Counted from the first letter of the stretch, positions 47,837 through 56,834 are shown. The stretch: DNA of 64,000 nt from an uncultured Bacteroidales bacterium (GCA_937981765.1 CALJOM010000002.1:124001-188000); one strand, 5' to 3'. Notes: a model not told the origin generated them from the sequence alone. A program made the numbers and translations.

Positions 47837-48112
47837 TTACTTTAAAAGGTCGGTTACAAATGGCAGCAGGGCAAGATGGCGCGCACGTTTGATAGCCTGA
47901 GCCACACGGCGCTGATATTTTAAGGAGGTACCGGTTATGCGGCGTGGAAGAATTTTCCCTTGCTCGTTTACAAATCTTTTCAGAAACTCCGGATCTTTGT
48001 AGTCGATGTAGCGAATCCGGTTTTTACGGAAGCGGCAATATTTTTTCTTTTTAATATCGATTGCCGGGGGAGTTAAATATCTGATTTCTCCTTGATTTTG
48101 TGCTGTTGCCAT
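47837..48112 (-). CDS. rpsR: 30S ribosomal protein S18
   Basis: A 91-residue basic protein with the S18 core: [24 protein letters not shown] near the middle, then [35 protein letters not shown]18 pairs with S6 on the 30S platform. Cys at the CRF position is retained, although the two-Cys zinc form is not evident. It is 3 bases after rpsF. Confidence 0.97.
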   Translation of the reverse strand: MATAQNQGEIRYLTPPAIDIKKKKYCRFRKNRIRYIDYKDPEFLKRFVNEQGKILPRRITGTSLKYQRRVAQAIKRARHLALLPFVTDLLK

Positions 48113-48115
48113 GGT

Positions 48116-48475
48116 TTATTCCTCCACTTTTGGTTGTTCAACTACTTCTCCTTTTCTGGCGCGTTTGCGCTCATTATACTCAATGGCATATTTATCGAGC
48201 TTAACGGTAAGGAAGCGCATAATACGCTCGTCGCGTTTGTACTCTATTTCCAGTTTGCTGATAAATTCCGGATTCGCTTTGAATTGAATCAGGTAGTAAA
48301 ATCCGGTGGTCTTTTTCTGAATCGGGTAGGCTAGTTTGCGTAACCCCCAGTCTTCTTCGTGTACGATCTCTCCCTTGTTTTCAACGATCAGAGATCTGAA
48401 CTTTTCTACCGCTTCCTTCATCTGCTGTGCAGACAAAACGGGATTTGCAATGAAAACGGTTTCGTAATTATTCAT
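48116..48475 (-). CDS. rpsF: 30S ribosomal protein S6
   Basis: A 119-residue protein with the S6 pattern: [14 protein letters not shown], then [33 protein letters not shown]-type strand layout, and [12 protein letters not shown]. The C-terminal tail is short and charged. It is the first gene of the ribosomal operon, preceded by a full-consensus promoter and an AU-rich leader hairpin. Confidence 0.97.
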   Translation of the reverse strand: MNNYETVFIANPVLSAQQMKEAVEKFRSLIVENKGEIVHEEDWGLRKLAYPIQKKTTGFYYLIQFKANPEFISKLEIEYKRDERIMRFLTVKLDKYAIEYNERKRARKGEVVEQPKVEE

Positions 48476-48495
48476 CTGTTGTTAGCGTTTAATTG

Positions 48496-48526
48496 TTAAG
48501 AAATTAGATTTTTTGCCTTTTCTTAA
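48496..48526 (-). promoter_or_regulatory. AU-rich leader hairpin upstream of rpsF
   Basis: A perfect 8-bp inverted repeat (TTAAGAAA with TTTCTTAA, 15-base loop) lies within the predicted 5' leader, just after the expected transcription start. It shows no S6:S18-type GC-rich binding element, so a regulatory role is only possible. Confidence 0.3.
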
Positions 48527-48536
48527 TTTCGAGCTG

Positions 48537-48568
48537 CAAAGATACGGAATGATTTTTTAATCACCAAA
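48537..48568 (-). promoter_or_regulatory. Bacteroidota promoter of the rpsF-rpsR-rplI operon
   Basis: On the minus strand TTTG (48568-48565) and TATCTTTG (48544-48537) are 20 bases apart, a full consensus match. The predicted leader is about 55 bases. Confidence 0.78.
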
Positions 48569-48740
48569 CAGTTGGGTGTTTGTTTTTTCTGTCTAAGGAA
48601 ATAACTTTCGGAGTAACAACATCGATATCCCTGTGCCACATGCTAAATTAACTTCATAGTTGCCCAAATGAGTTTTTTACATTAATCATAATCATAAAGA
48701 ATCGTAGTTTTTCTTTATCTATCTTAAAAGCGAAAAAATA

Positions 48741-49641
48741 TTGAAACGTTTTACAGTTATGGTAGCAGGATTAATTCGAGCAACACTTGTTATTGGTTTA
48801 TCCGCAAACATTTCCGAAGGAAACCCTTTCCAAAAGCCTCAATTAGGAATCTCTTTTACTGAAAACGTTGCAGGAATAAAAATTAAGATGGTAGCCGTTT
48901 GGGGTGGCACCTTTACCATGGGATGCACTTTCGAATAAAGTAGTTACTGCGATGAGGATGAAAATCCCACTCATCGGGTGAAGATGGACAATTTTTATAT
49001 TAGCAGGTTTGAAAATACCAATGCTCAATTTGTTGTGTTTTATAAACGAAAAGGGTAATTTAAAAGAAAATCGGAAACGATATATTTATTAAAATGGACA
49101 ACATGGAAAAGAAATGTGCCGGATAGTTAACCATGGCAGCGGGTTTATTGTGGAATCGGGGTTTGAAAATCATACCGTGATTTTTGTAACCTGGGGGCTA
49201 ATGCTTTTTGAATGATTAAGTCAGAAAACCGGCCGGAAATACAGATTATCTACCGAAACCGAATGGGATTATGATGCACGGGGCGGGATAAAGAGTGAGG
49301 GATTTGTGTATGCCGGCAGGAACAATGGTCAGGAAGTTGCATGGTATGGTGATAACAGCGATTATGCAGTTCATCCCGTTGGAAAGAAGAACCCTAACGA
49401 ATTGAAAATCTTTTACATTTCGGGCAATGTACGTGAGTGGTGTGCCGACGGGTACGATGAAGAATATTATACTGAAACTTCCGACACAAACCCTAACGGC
49501 CCCGACGTTGGATAAGGTCGAGTGGTTTGCAGTGGAGGGAACTCCGATCTGTCTTCAGATTGCAGAGTGTCGACGCGAAATTACATTTCACCCCATTTCC
49601 ATGTTCGGGATGTAGGTTTTCGTGTAGTTTTAGTTCCCTGA
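48741..49641 (+). pseudogene. Decayed formylglycine-generating-enzyme-like (SUMF1/GldJ-type) gene
   Basis: Fragments in more than one frame together spell a typical FGE-sulfatase domain. They include MVAVWGGTFTMGCTFE, then after an in-frame stop (48937-48939) CDEDENPTHRVKMDNFYIS, further on GRKYRLSTETEWDYDARGG, VAWYGDNSDYAVHPVGKKNP, ISGNVREWCADGYDEEYY, and near 49580-49641 the closing FHVRDVGFRVVLVP. The gene has several stops and at least one frameshift, and the middle (about 49050-49210) is badly eroded. An N-terminal hydrophobic segment suggests the ancestor was exported. Such proteins are abundant in Bacteroidota; the original role is unknown. It no longer encodes a full protein. Confidence 0.85.
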
Positions 49642-49739
49642 TGTTTGGGAGCAATTGGTGGAGTTAAGCTTGTGACCTAAGGTGACGGGCTGAGTATAGT
49701 TAAGGCGTGCACTGAGCTTAGCAGAAGCGCACCCTGCGC

Positions 49740-49756
49740 ACTCCGAACAATGGAGT
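49740..49756. repeat. Small palindrome in REP-like cluster (ACTCC/GGAGT)
   Basis: ACTCC and GGAGT flank a 7-base loop. It is the first of several inverted repeats packed between the two pseudogenes. Confidence 0.5.
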
Positions 49757-49769
49757 TCCGTACACCCCC

Positions 49770-49786
49770 GAGCCCCGAAGGGGCTC
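49770..49786. repeat. REP-like palindrome GAGCCCC-GAA-GGGGCTC
   Basis: A perfect 7-bp GC-rich inverted repeat with GAA loop, much more GC-rich than its surroundings. Repeats with a CCCCGAAGGGG core occur as dispersed intergenic elements in Bacteroidota genomes. Confidence 0.7.
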
Positions 49787-49798
49787 AAGAGGAATAAT

Positions 49799-49816
49799 CG
49801 TGGGTGCAAACCCACG
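49799..49816. repeat. REP-like palindrome CGTGGGT-GCAA-ACCCACG
   Basis: A perfect 7-bp inverted repeat with GCAA tetraloop, 12 bases after the previous palindrome. Confidence 0.7.
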
Positions 49817-49855
49817 GATGCAGGGCCAGCCCACGGTTGTAAAGCCCCACACCAT

Positions 49856-49871
49856 CAGCCCGAAGGGGTTG
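49856..49871. repeat. Imperfect REP-like palindrome around CCCGAAGGGG
   Basis: CAGCCC-GAA-GGGGTTG is an imperfect copy of the CCCCGAAGGGG type, followed by the AACA sequence often seen after such elements. It is the last repeat before the ATPase pseudogene. Confidence 0.6.
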
Positions 49872-49911
49872 AACAAAAAGTTATCTGAAGTTGCCAAACG
49901 CCAGAAATATC

Positions 49912-51130
49912 TTACACCCTCTCTGGTTCCTTAATGATTCTCATCAAAAATTCCCTGATATTAATGGTTTCAATACCCTTATAGGATTCAACATTGTGTT
50001 CATAGTCCATTACCACTGTTTTACGGTAGTTATCCTCAACCTTCAGGAGATTACCATATTTGCGGTTTTTAACATTCTCATCGGCAAGCGATACGGTTAC
50101 TTGTAGGTACAATCTCTCGTTATTTTTATCGCGAATAAAGTCAATCTCTTTATTGTCTATCTTTCCGATGGAAACTTGATATCCTTTTATGAGCAAATCA
50201 AGCAGTAGAAAGTTGCCCAGAAGTAAATTAATATAGTTTGGTTTATACGTTATACTTGCGTGCTGTAGGCCTGAGTCGTGGAGGTAATATTTTTCACCAA
50301 TTTCCAAAATTCGTTTTCCCTTTAGGTCGTTTCGCTGAGGTTTAAAAATAAGGTACGCATTTTTAAGATGGGTTAGGTAATCGAGCATCAGGTTAATGGA
50401 AAATTCCAGTTGTTGCGACTTAAGGTAATCGGATATTTTTTTTGCCGAAAAAAGGTTTCCTGTAGTATAGGTAATAAACACAACCAAACGTTCCAGAAAC
50501 GATGCGTTACGTATGTTGTGTCGGGCAATAATATCCTTGTAGAGGATAGAGGTGTATATACTTTTTCAGGTATTCAAAAACTGGCTCGTCTTCCAGTGGC
50601 AAATTAACCAGGTAGGTCATTCCGCCGTATTTCACATATTTACTAAAACTCACAGGGTTGTTTTCCAATTTGTGAAGAATCAGAAATTCGGGGTAGGATA
50701 GACCGTAAATTGGTATCTCAACCTAGCGTCTTGTGAAGGAGGTTGCAAGTTCCCCGGAAAGTAGCATGGCATTGCTTCCGGTGCAGTAAATATTCCAATT
50801 GGCTTGGCTCTGAAAATGCCTCAATGCTTTTTCAAATTCAAGAATAACTTGCATCTCGTCGATAAGAATGGCCGATTTTTTTGATATATCAACCCGGTTT
50901 TCAGCATATTTTACAAGATCTGAATAGTTTTTAATGTGGTCAAGTTTAAGGTCTTCCTTGTTAATGTAGATTATTTGAGTGTTTGAGTCGTTTTTTTATC
51001 AAATCCATTATTTGAAACAGAAAGTAGCTTTTATCTGTGCGTCGTTGCCCAACGATTACTTTAATTACGTTTTTGCCAATAAATGGCAGTATCTTATCTC
51101 GTAAATTTCTCGTCGGATATATTCCTTCAT
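49912..51130 (-). pseudogene. Decayed AAA ATPase of the DUF4143 type
   Basis: The pieces on the minus strand read in order as an AAA/DUF4143 protein: a start (MKEYIRREIYE) at 51130, then after a frameshift ILPFIGKNVIKVIVGQRR and the P-loop region. A second frameshift follows near an A run at about 50990. Then come the Walker B region SAILIDEMQVILEFEKALRHF, an in-frame TAG at about 50725, GLSYPEFLILHKLENNPVSF, another frameshift near 50560, and an intact C-terminal 191-residue piece with KGYQVSIGKIDNKEIDFI. The P-loop itself is damaged (GQRRTDKS where GQRRVGKS is usual). Its original role is unclear. Confidence 0.85.
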
Positions 51131-51326
51131 TGATAAAAATTTTAATTGCGATGAAAATATTTATAAATACACAATAAATTTTAAGTATAGTCAAAATTTA
51201 TGATTTGTTTTTCATTGGTTGATTTTTTTTTGACTTTGTCATAAAGTTAGTTGTTCTTATGGTGGCACCATGGATTTGTTCTTATTGTTTTGGTTTTTGT
51301 AGGAGTGCAAAAATATTTTGGAAATT

Positions 51327-51358
51327 CTTGCATGGGTGGAAAAAAAAAGATAACTTTG
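51327..51358 (+). promoter_or_regulatory. Probable promoter of rplU-rpmA
   Basis: TAACTTTG at 51351-51358 matches the -7 consensus; CTTG at 51327-51330, 20 bases upstream, is a weaker -33 box. The start codon is 40 bases downstream. Confidence 0.6.
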
Positions 51359-51398
51359 CAGTCCGAAATTTTGCATTAATTGTTAAACAGTAGAGAAC

Positions 51399-51710
51399 AT
51401 GTACGCAATCGTAGAAATTGCCGGTCAACAGTTCAAAGTACAGAAAGATCAGAAAATTTTTGTTCATCGTTTGGAGAAAGGCGAGGGCGAAAAGGTTGAA
51501 TTTGATCGCGTACTTTTAGTTGACAACAACGGCCAGGTAAAAGTCGGAACACCTGTTGTAAGTGGAGCTAAAGTTTCCGCCACCGTGCTACAGCACCTTA
51601 AAGGAGATAAGGTGTTGGTGTTTAAGAAAAAACGCCGTAAGGGTTATCAAAAGTGTAATGGCCATCGCCAGTATCTAAGTCAGATTCAGATTAACGAAAT
51701 CAACGCTTAA
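51399..51710 (+). CDS. rplU: 50S ribosomal protein L21
   Basis: A 103-residue protein of normal length starting [18 protein letters not shown], with [33 protein letters not shown] and the terminal ISQI/QIQINEI-type strand expected of L21, which binds 23S rRNA. It is co-transcribed with rpmA, 10 bases downstream. Confidence 0.97.
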   Translation: MYAIVEIAGQQFKVQKDQKIFVHRLEKGEGEKVEFDRVLLVDNNGQVKVGTPVVSGAKVSATVLQHLKGDKVLVFKKKRRKGYQKCNGHRQYLSQIQINEINA

Positions 51711-51720
51711 AATTTAAACC

Positions 51721-51981
51721 ATGGCACATAAGAAAGGTTTAGGAAGTTCAAAAAACGGACGCGAATCGGAAAGCAAACGCCTTGGCGTTAAGATTTTCGG
51801 AGGTCAGTTTGCAAAAGCCGGGAATATTATAGTTCGTCAACGTGGCACGGCACATTATCCCGGAGTCAATGTTGGAATTGGTAAAGATCATACGCTGTTT
51901 GCATTGGTTGACGGTATTGTTGAGTTCAGAAAAAAGTCTGACAACAAATCGTTTGTATCGGTACATCCAATTAGTGAATAG
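51721..51981 (+). CDS. rpmA: 50S ribosomal protein L27
   Basis: An 86-residue protein starting [20 protein letters not shown], with [22 protein letters not shown] and the [12 protein letters not shown] core. The N-terminus follows the initiator Met directly with AHKKG, so no Firmicutes-type cleavable extension is present; the tail reaches the peptidyl-transferase centre. A terminator follows. Confidence 0.97.
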   Translation: MAHKKGLGSSKNGRESESKRLGVKIFGGQFAKAGNIIVRQRGTAHYPGVNVGIGKDHTLFALVDGIVEFRKKSDNKSFVSVHPISE

Positions 51982-52003
51982 TTGTTTTCATAGTAGGTAG
52001 GTT

Positions 52004-52039
52004 TCTCCCGTTGGGTATCACCGGCGGGAGATTTTTATT
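52004..52039 (+). terminator. Terminator after rpmA
   Basis: Arms TCTCCCG (52004-52010) and CGGGAGA (52025-52031) with a 14-base loop, followed by a T-rich run. It overlaps the 3' end of the convergent pabB. Confidence 0.8.
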
Positions 52040-53369
52040 TTTGGGGTTGAATAGTAGCCAAGATGTTTCGCGCCTTATGGCATGTTTCCATAAACTCGTC
52101 ATCGGGGTCTGAGAGCAGAGTGATGCCTCCGCCCACATTGAAACGCAGTTTGGAATTTGCTAACATTACGGTTCGGATTAAAATGTTGAAATCCATATCT
52201 TGGTTTTTTCTAATGTAGCCGAGCATTCCGGTGTATGGGCCGCGGGCTATTTTTTCCAACTCTTCGATAATCTGGCAGGCTCTTATTTTGGGGCATCCAC
52301 TAATGCTTCCTCCGGGGAACAATGCTTTGGCAATTGTTTCAAACGATTTTTTTCCGAGTTGTCCGGAGATGTGTGCTACCAGATGATAAACGTTGTTTAA
52401 GGCAATAAGTTCGGGGAAAGAATTCACCGTTACGCTTCCGGGAAGGCAAACCCGGCTTAGGTCGTTTCTCAGCAAATCTACAATCATGGCGAGTTCGCGG
52501 CGGTTTTTTGTGTCGTTGGTTAATTGAAATACGCGCCTTTGATTTTCTGCTTCGTTGTCGGTACGCGGAATTGTTCCCTTAATGGGAGAGGTGGTAATTC
52601 GGTTGCCTTCTACTTTAAAAAAACGTTCAGGGCTGGTGCTAATAATGGTTTTGCCCTGGTTGCTGAAAAAGCCTCCAAATTCTATGTTGTTGGATTTCAG
52701 GAGATTTAAGGCAAGTAGTTCAACAGAGCCTTCGAAATGTCCGGTTATTACTCGGGTGAGGTTGGCCTGATATATGTCTCCGGCTCGAATGTATTTTTTT
52801 ATGGTTTCAACATCGCAAATGAATTGTTCCCGGTTTTTGTTGGTGTTGAGGTTGGAAACATGAAACGCGCTAAAATAACAAGATGCGTTGAAATCTAATT
52901 CGGGAAAACTGGCATCGAGGCCTTCCACGGCTAGGGTGTAGAGACGTGCTTCGGCCTTGATTGTATCTATCTCCAAAACATAACGGTAAATGGCCAGGTG
53001 GCAATAGTCGAATTCACTGTCTTTGAGTCCTTGATACAGCCCAGGTTCTTCGAGCCAATCTTTAAAATCGTACCCAACATAACCAATCCAAATGGGGCAT
53101 TCGGGATCGGTTTCCGCTTGTTCGGTTATGGTGTCTATAAGGTGTAGGGGAGAGACTGTGAGGCTTTGATCTGCGGTTTGAATCTCAAGTCCTTTGTGCA
53201 CAATCATGGGCACCAATCCTACTATCCATCGGCAAAGTGAGTGGTTTGTATTGGGCGTGGTGTAAAGCAGGCAGCCACCCAATTGGTGCACCCAGCATAT
53301 CAGTTTCTCTAACGTGGGAGGTGTAATTTGTAGAATGTTTTCCTGATAAACTATTATCGGGTTATTCAT
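52035..53369 (-). CDS. pabB: Aminodeoxychorismate synthase component I
   Basis: I place the start at ATG 53369 (MNNPIIVYQEN), which overlaps the pabA stop by 8 bases; the longer frame to 53414 would extend further into pabA. The product of about 444 residues has the chorismate-binding fold with PIKGTIPRT, whose Lys is the PabB-type catalytic residue (anthranilate synthase has Ala there). It also has SISGCPKIRACQIIEELE and GPYTGMLGYI with the metal-binding Glu nearby. It makes aminodeoxychorismate for folate together with PabA. Confidence 0.9.
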   Translation of the reverse strand: MNNPIIVYQENILQITPPTLEKLICWVHQLGGCLLYTTPNTNHSLCRWIVGLVPMIVHKGLEIQTADQSLTVSPLHLIDTITEQAETDPECPIWIGYVGYDFKDWLEEPGLYQGLKDSEFDYCHLAIYRYVLEIDTIKAEARLYTLAVEGLDASFPELDFNASCYFSAFHVSNLNTNKNREQFICDVETIKKYIRAGDIYQANLTRVITGHFEGSVELLALNLLKSNNIEFGGFFSNQGKTIISTSPERFFKVEGNRITTSPIKGTIPRTDNEAENQRRVFQLTNDTKNRRELAMIVDLLRNDLSRVCLPGSVTVNSFPELIALNNVYHLVAHISGQLGKKSFETIAKALFPGGSISGCPKIRACQIIEELEKIARGPYTGMLGYIRKNQDMDFNILIRTVMLANSKLRFNVGGGITLLSDPDDEFMETCHKARNILATIQPQK

Positions 53370-53961
53370 TGCTAAACACTTGTTTGTAAAAGTTGTGCAA
53401 TATTTCTTTTCCAAATTGGGTTATAAAACTTTCCGGGTGAAACTGAATTCCGTAAAGCGGTAATGTTTTGTGCCTGAGAGCCATAACAGCGTTGGTGTTT
53501 TCTTCGGTTGCCAGAATTTCGAAAGGGCTTTGAGTAAGGTCGTAGACATCTACCTCAAGCGAATTGTAGCGAGCTACGGGGAATTTTTGGGGTAGGTTTT
53601 GGAAGAGTGTTGTGCCGGAGTGTTTCAAAAGAATGGTATCGCCGTGGGTTGGATTTTGTGAGCGTTTTATCGGATAGCCGTAGTACCAGGCCAGAAATTG
53701 CATTCCGAGGCAAACGCCAAAGTATGGAATTTGTTGGGGGATGATTTTTTTGTCGAAAAGTTCTTTTAATACACCGGTTTCATTGGGTGTACAGGGGCCG
53801 GGCCCTCCCACAAGAAGGTCAAAATTTTCAGAAAATAATTGTCTGTTGGTGTTGCGGCAGACCTGAATATCGGTTTCGGGAATGGAAACCGTGAGTAAAT
53901 GGTACAAATTGTGGGTGTAGGAGTCGTAGTTGTCGAAGAGTATGATTCGTTTCGGTGTCAT
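53362..53961 (-). CDS. pabA: Glutamine amidotransferase subunit of aminodeoxychorismate synthase
   Basis: A 199-residue class I amidotransferase. The nucleophile Cys is in YFGVCLGMQFLAW (about residue 84), the His-Glu pair is in GIQFHPESF (about 172-180), and the oxyanion loop is GGPGPCTPNETG. It supplies ammonia from glutamine to PabB, whose gene overlaps its end; a shared TrpG/PabA role in tryptophan synthesis cannot be excluded. It starts 5 bases after the RNase HI gene. Confidence 0.9.
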   Translation of the reverse strand: MTPKRIILFDNYDSYTHNLYHLLTVSIPETDIQVCRNTNRQLFSENFDLLVGGPGPCTPNETGVLKELFDKKIIPQQIPYFGVCLGMQFLAWYYGYPIKRSQNPTHGDTILLKHSGTTLFQNLPQKFPVARYNSLEVDVYDLTQSPFEILATEENTNAVMALRHKTLPLYGIQFHPESFITQFGKEILHNFYKQVFSNE

Positions 53962-53966
53962 GCTGG

Positions 53967-54578
53967 TTATTTGCGTCCAAAATCGGCGGGAATTTCTCCC
54001 CAGGCTTCGCTATCCCACTTAAGCAGCGGGTTGTTGAACGTATTGGTTTGAAGCCAAAATTCAGCCCTTTCGATCAGGTCGAAAATTTGGTCGTTTTTGT
54101 CGGTTTTGAAAAGTTTAGTTTTGGCCTTTTTGTTCCTTACCCACGAGAGGGCAGTGTTGGAATCGGAGTAGATTGTATAGTTCCATTGTTTCTGTTTGCA
54201 AAGGGCTAGTGCATGCACAATGGCTAAAAATTCGCCGACATTATTGGTGCCATCTGGGAATGGACCTTTCCGGAAAAGTTCTTCGTTTGTATCGATAAGC
54301 ACGCCTCGGTATTCCATAGCTCCCGGATTTTTGCAGCAGGCTGCATCCACGGCAATTCCGTTTTTGGGTTTATTTGGATTTTCTTTTCTTTGTTTTTGGG
54401 TTGCGGAAAAAATAGGCGGTGGATTTTTGAAGGCTTCGCAGGCGTCGAAATAGGATTCAAACCCTTTGTATCTTGCTCCCGGATAGCTCGATACCTGACG
54501 TTTGGCTTCCTCCCAGGTGTTGTAGATTCCTGGAGTGATTCCATACCAAACCACGTAGTATTTTTTTTTAGCTGCCAT
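53967..54578 (-). CDS. rnhA: Ribonuclease HI with N-terminal hybrid-binding (viroplasmin-like) domain
   Basis: A 203-residue protein. Residues 1-50 form the caulimovirus-viroplasmin/RNase-H1 N-terminal domain (KKYYVVWYGITPGIYNTWEEAK, then YKGFESYFDACEAF), which binds RNA-DNA hybrids. The RNase H domain follows from about 70 with active-site acids in AVDAACCKNPG (Asp), NVGEFLAIVHAL (Glu), IYSDSNTALSW (Asp) and the closing EIPADFGRK (Asp). It removes RNA from hybrids during replication. It lies between nupC (11 bases) and pabA. Confidence 0.92.
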   Translation of the reverse strand: MAAKKKYYVVWYGITPGIYNTWEEAKRQVSSYPGARYKGFESYFDACEAFKNPPPIFSATQKQRKENPNKPKNGIAVDAACCKNPGAMEYRGVLIDTNEELFRKGPFPDGTNNVGEFLAIVHALALCKQKQWNYTIYSDSNTALSWVRNKKAKTKLFKTDKNDQIFDLIERAEFWLQTNTFNNPLLKWDSEAWGEIPADFGRK

Positions 54579-54589
54579 GGATGGGGGGA

Positions 54590-56083
54590 TTAGCCTAAAA
54601 TCATTCCAACAATGGTGGCAGAAAGTAACGAGGCTAAGGTTCCGGCTATCAGGGCTTTGATTCCGTATTTTGATAAAAACTCACGTTTATTAGGTGCTAA
54701 TGATCCTATTCCTCCAATTTGAATGCCGATACTGGCAAAGTTGGCAAAGCCGCATAGCATGTAAGTGGCCATGAAAATGGATTTTGTATCGGCAAAAGCT
54801 CCTATGGTTTTGAATTTGGCCAATGAAACGTATCCCACAAATTCGCTGGATATGATTTTTTCACCAAGCAACTGTCCCATGAGAGCCATATCTTGGAAGC
54901 TAACTCCAATGGCATACATTAAGGGCGATAAGGTGTAGCCGAGAATAAACTGAAGATTCAGTTCGGAATAGGCTCCTTGAGTTATGGTTTGGATGGTGTG
55001 ATTCAAGTGGGTTAAGGCTCCTATTTTTACAAGCACAAAATTAATCATGGCTATAAAGGCGAAGAAAACCAGAAGCATGGCTCCAACGTTTACTGCCAGC
55101 TTTAGCCCTTCGCTGGTCCCGTTCGACATTGCGTCGAGAATATTGGTTCCTACTTTTTCTTTGGTAACTTCGGCTTCCATTTTAACATCTTCGGTCTGGG
55201 GTACAATAATTTTTGCAATTACGATAGCTCCCGGAGCTGCCATTACCGAAGCGGTGAGAAGATGTTTGGCAAATATTACTCGCTGAACAGGGTCGTCGCC
55301 ACCGAGGAAACTCACGTAGGCCGCAAGTACTCCACCGGCTACGGTTGCCATTCCGCCAACCATCACCAGAAACATTTCCGATTTGGTCATGTTGGGGAGG
55401 TAGGCTTTTACCATTAGCGGCGACTCGGTTTGTCCTAAAAATATGTTCCCGGCTACCGATAAACTTTCAGCGCCACCCAAACGCATGGCCTTAACCATAA
55501 CCCAGGCAAGGGCGTAAACAACTTTTTGAATTATGCCCAGGTAGAACAGAACACTTGTCAGTGCCGAGAAAAAGATAATGGTTGGGAGTATCTGAAAGGC
55601 GAATATCATTCCAAATTTCGACATGTCGAGCAGGTCTCCGAGCAAGAACAAACTTCCCACTTTAGTAAAATCTAATATTTTTACGAAAATCTTTCCTACG
55701 GTTTCAAAAAACCATTGAATAGCCGGCACATAGAGTACCCCAAAAGCTAAGGCAAGCTGTATAGCCAACCCGATGATTACTGTTCGCCAATTGACACTCT
55801 TTTTGTTTTCGCTAACAAGCCATGCCAGGGCTATGAGAACTAACATTCCAAGTAAGCCTCGGAACACACTGTAGAGCGTAATTCCGGCTGAGTCGGAAAC
55901 TTGGGAGAGTTTCAATTTAGCCGGTGCTGTTTGTGGGGTAGCCACTGCAACTGTGTCGGACGTTTGAACCAAGGTGGCAGTATCGGTGCCGGTAAAAGGG
56001 GGGTTTGCAAAGGTTGTTTGGAAGGTTATAAATAGGATGAAGGAAAAGAAAAGGGCTGCAAAAATGGCTGATGATTTTTTCAT
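54590..56083 (-). CDS. nupC: Concentrative nucleoside transporter (NupC/CNT family)
   Basis: A 497-residue inner-membrane protein with a longer N-terminal region (a hydrophobic leader-like segment and a linker of about 40 residues) before the CNT core. The core has FAFQILPTIIFFSALTSVLFYLGI, the conserved GQTESPLMVKAYLPNMTKSE motif that contacts nucleoside, and the C-terminal GFANFASIGIQIGG. It imports nucleosides with Na+ or H+. It is the second gene of the leftward operon, 27 bases after the nuclease gene. Confidence 0.93.
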   Translation of the reverse strand: MKKSSAIFAALFFSFILFITFQTTFANPPFTGTDTATLVQTSDTVAVATPQTAPAKLKLSQVSDSAGITLYSVFRGLLGMLVLIALAWLVSENKKSVNWRTVIIGLAIQLALAFGVLYVPAIQWFFETVGKIFVKILDFTKVGSLFLLGDLLDMSKFGMIFAFQILPTIIFFSALTSVLFYLGIIQKVVYALAWVMVKAMRLGGAESLSVAGNIFLGQTESPLMVKAYLPNMTKSEMFLVMVGGMATVAGGVLAAYVSFLGGDDPVQRVIFAKHLLTASVMAAPGAIVIAKIIVPQTEDVKMEAEVTKEKVGTNILDAMSNGTSEGLKLAVNVGAMLLVFFAFIAMINFVLVKIGALTHLNHTIQTITQGAYSELNLQFILGYTLSPLMYAIGVSFQDMALMGQLLGEKIISSEFVGYVSLAKFKTIGAFADTKSIFMATYMLCGFANFASIGIQIGGIGSLAPNKREFLSKYGIKALIAGTLASLLSATIVGMILG

Positions 56084-56110
56084 GTTGATTGTTTTTTACA
56101 TGTTGATCGG

Positions 56111-56725
56111 TTATTTCCGTTTTTTTCCTCGTTGTTCTTCACGGTATTTTATTTCATCACGGATTAGGGATGCCAGCTCGTAGTTTTCTTGCTCTATGGC
56201 TTCTTGTAGCATTTCCTCCAGCTCTGAATCGGTTTTGTTGGCAAATAGTTGTTTGGGTTCATTCGTAGGCTTGCTTTTCTTTTTAACTCCGGCCTGACGT
56301 TCTTCCACAACGTCCTCTTTCAAATTTACCCCTGCTTTTTCCAAAATTTCTTCTGTGGTGTAGATTGGGCAGTTAAATCGGAGGGCTAAGGCAACCGAGT
56401 CGGATGTGCGGGCATCGATCTTGATTCGTGTGTTTTGATTTTCACATATTATTTCGCAGTAAAATACTCCATTTTCCAGACGGTTAATGAAGACCTCAAC
56501 AATGGAAATATTAAAAGCCGTAGCAAGGCTTACGAAAAGATCGTGTGTCAGAGGCCTGGGAGGTTTTAGTCCTTCCATGTGTATGGCAATGGCCTGAGCT
56601 TCAAACCCTCCAATAATTATGGGAATGCGACGGCTACCTCCAACTTCCTCCAAAACAAGAGCGTAGGCCCCTGTTTGGGTTTGACTGTAGGATATCCCCA
56701 AAACCTGAAGTCGTACTTTATCCAT
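56111..56725 (-). CDS. Bifunctional nuclease family protein with C-terminal UVR domain
   Basis: I start at ATG 56725 (MDKVRLQVLGISY). Residues 1-130 form the BFN/DUF151 domain (RRIPIIIGGFEAQAIAIHMEG, RPLTHDLF, DARTSDSVALALRFNCPIY), named for plant proteins with DNase and RNase activity. The C-terminal part ends in a UVR motif (about 165-200; ELEEMLQEAIEQENYELASL), a UvrB-UvrC-type helical pair. The combination is typical of Bacteroidota. It heads the nupC-rnhA-pabA-pabB operon. Confidence 0.9.
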   Translation of the reverse strand: MDKVRLQVLGISYSQTQTGAYALVLEEVGGSRRIPIIIGGFEAQAIAIHMEGLKPPRPLTHDLFVSLATAFNISIVEVFINRLENGVFYCEIICENQNTRIKIDARTSDSVALALRFNCPIYTTEEILEKAGVNLKEDVVEERQAGVKKKSKPTNEPKQLFANKTDSELEEMLQEAIEQENYELASLIRDEIKYREEQRGKKRK

Positions 56726-56805
56726 TCGGTTGAATCTACTTGAGACCACAAATATAAACAATTATTTAATTTGTCGGCAATGCCGCTGGCTTTTGTTGAA
56801 TCGAT

Positions 56806-56834
56806 TTTGACCTGTTGACTTTTTTGTATATTTG
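56806..56834 (+). promoter_or_regulatory. Bacteroidota promoter of the tlpA-asmA unit
   Basis: TTTG (56806-56809) and TATATTTG (56827-56834) are 17 bases apart. They end 12 bases before the start codon, so the leader would be very short. Confidence 0.7.

Noticed and set aside
48580-48740. tRNA or small RNA in the spacer upstream of the FGE pseudogene
   Set aside because: No cloverleaf arms, CCA-proximal stem or terminator could be found.
49306-49515. Small intact gene in the FGE region
   Set aside because: It is an open fragment of the decayed FGE-like gene, beginning in mid-domain.
50410-50607. Plus-strand open frame over the ATPase pseudogene
   Set aside because: The minus strand here encodes recognisable DUF4143 protein segments, so this is a shadow.
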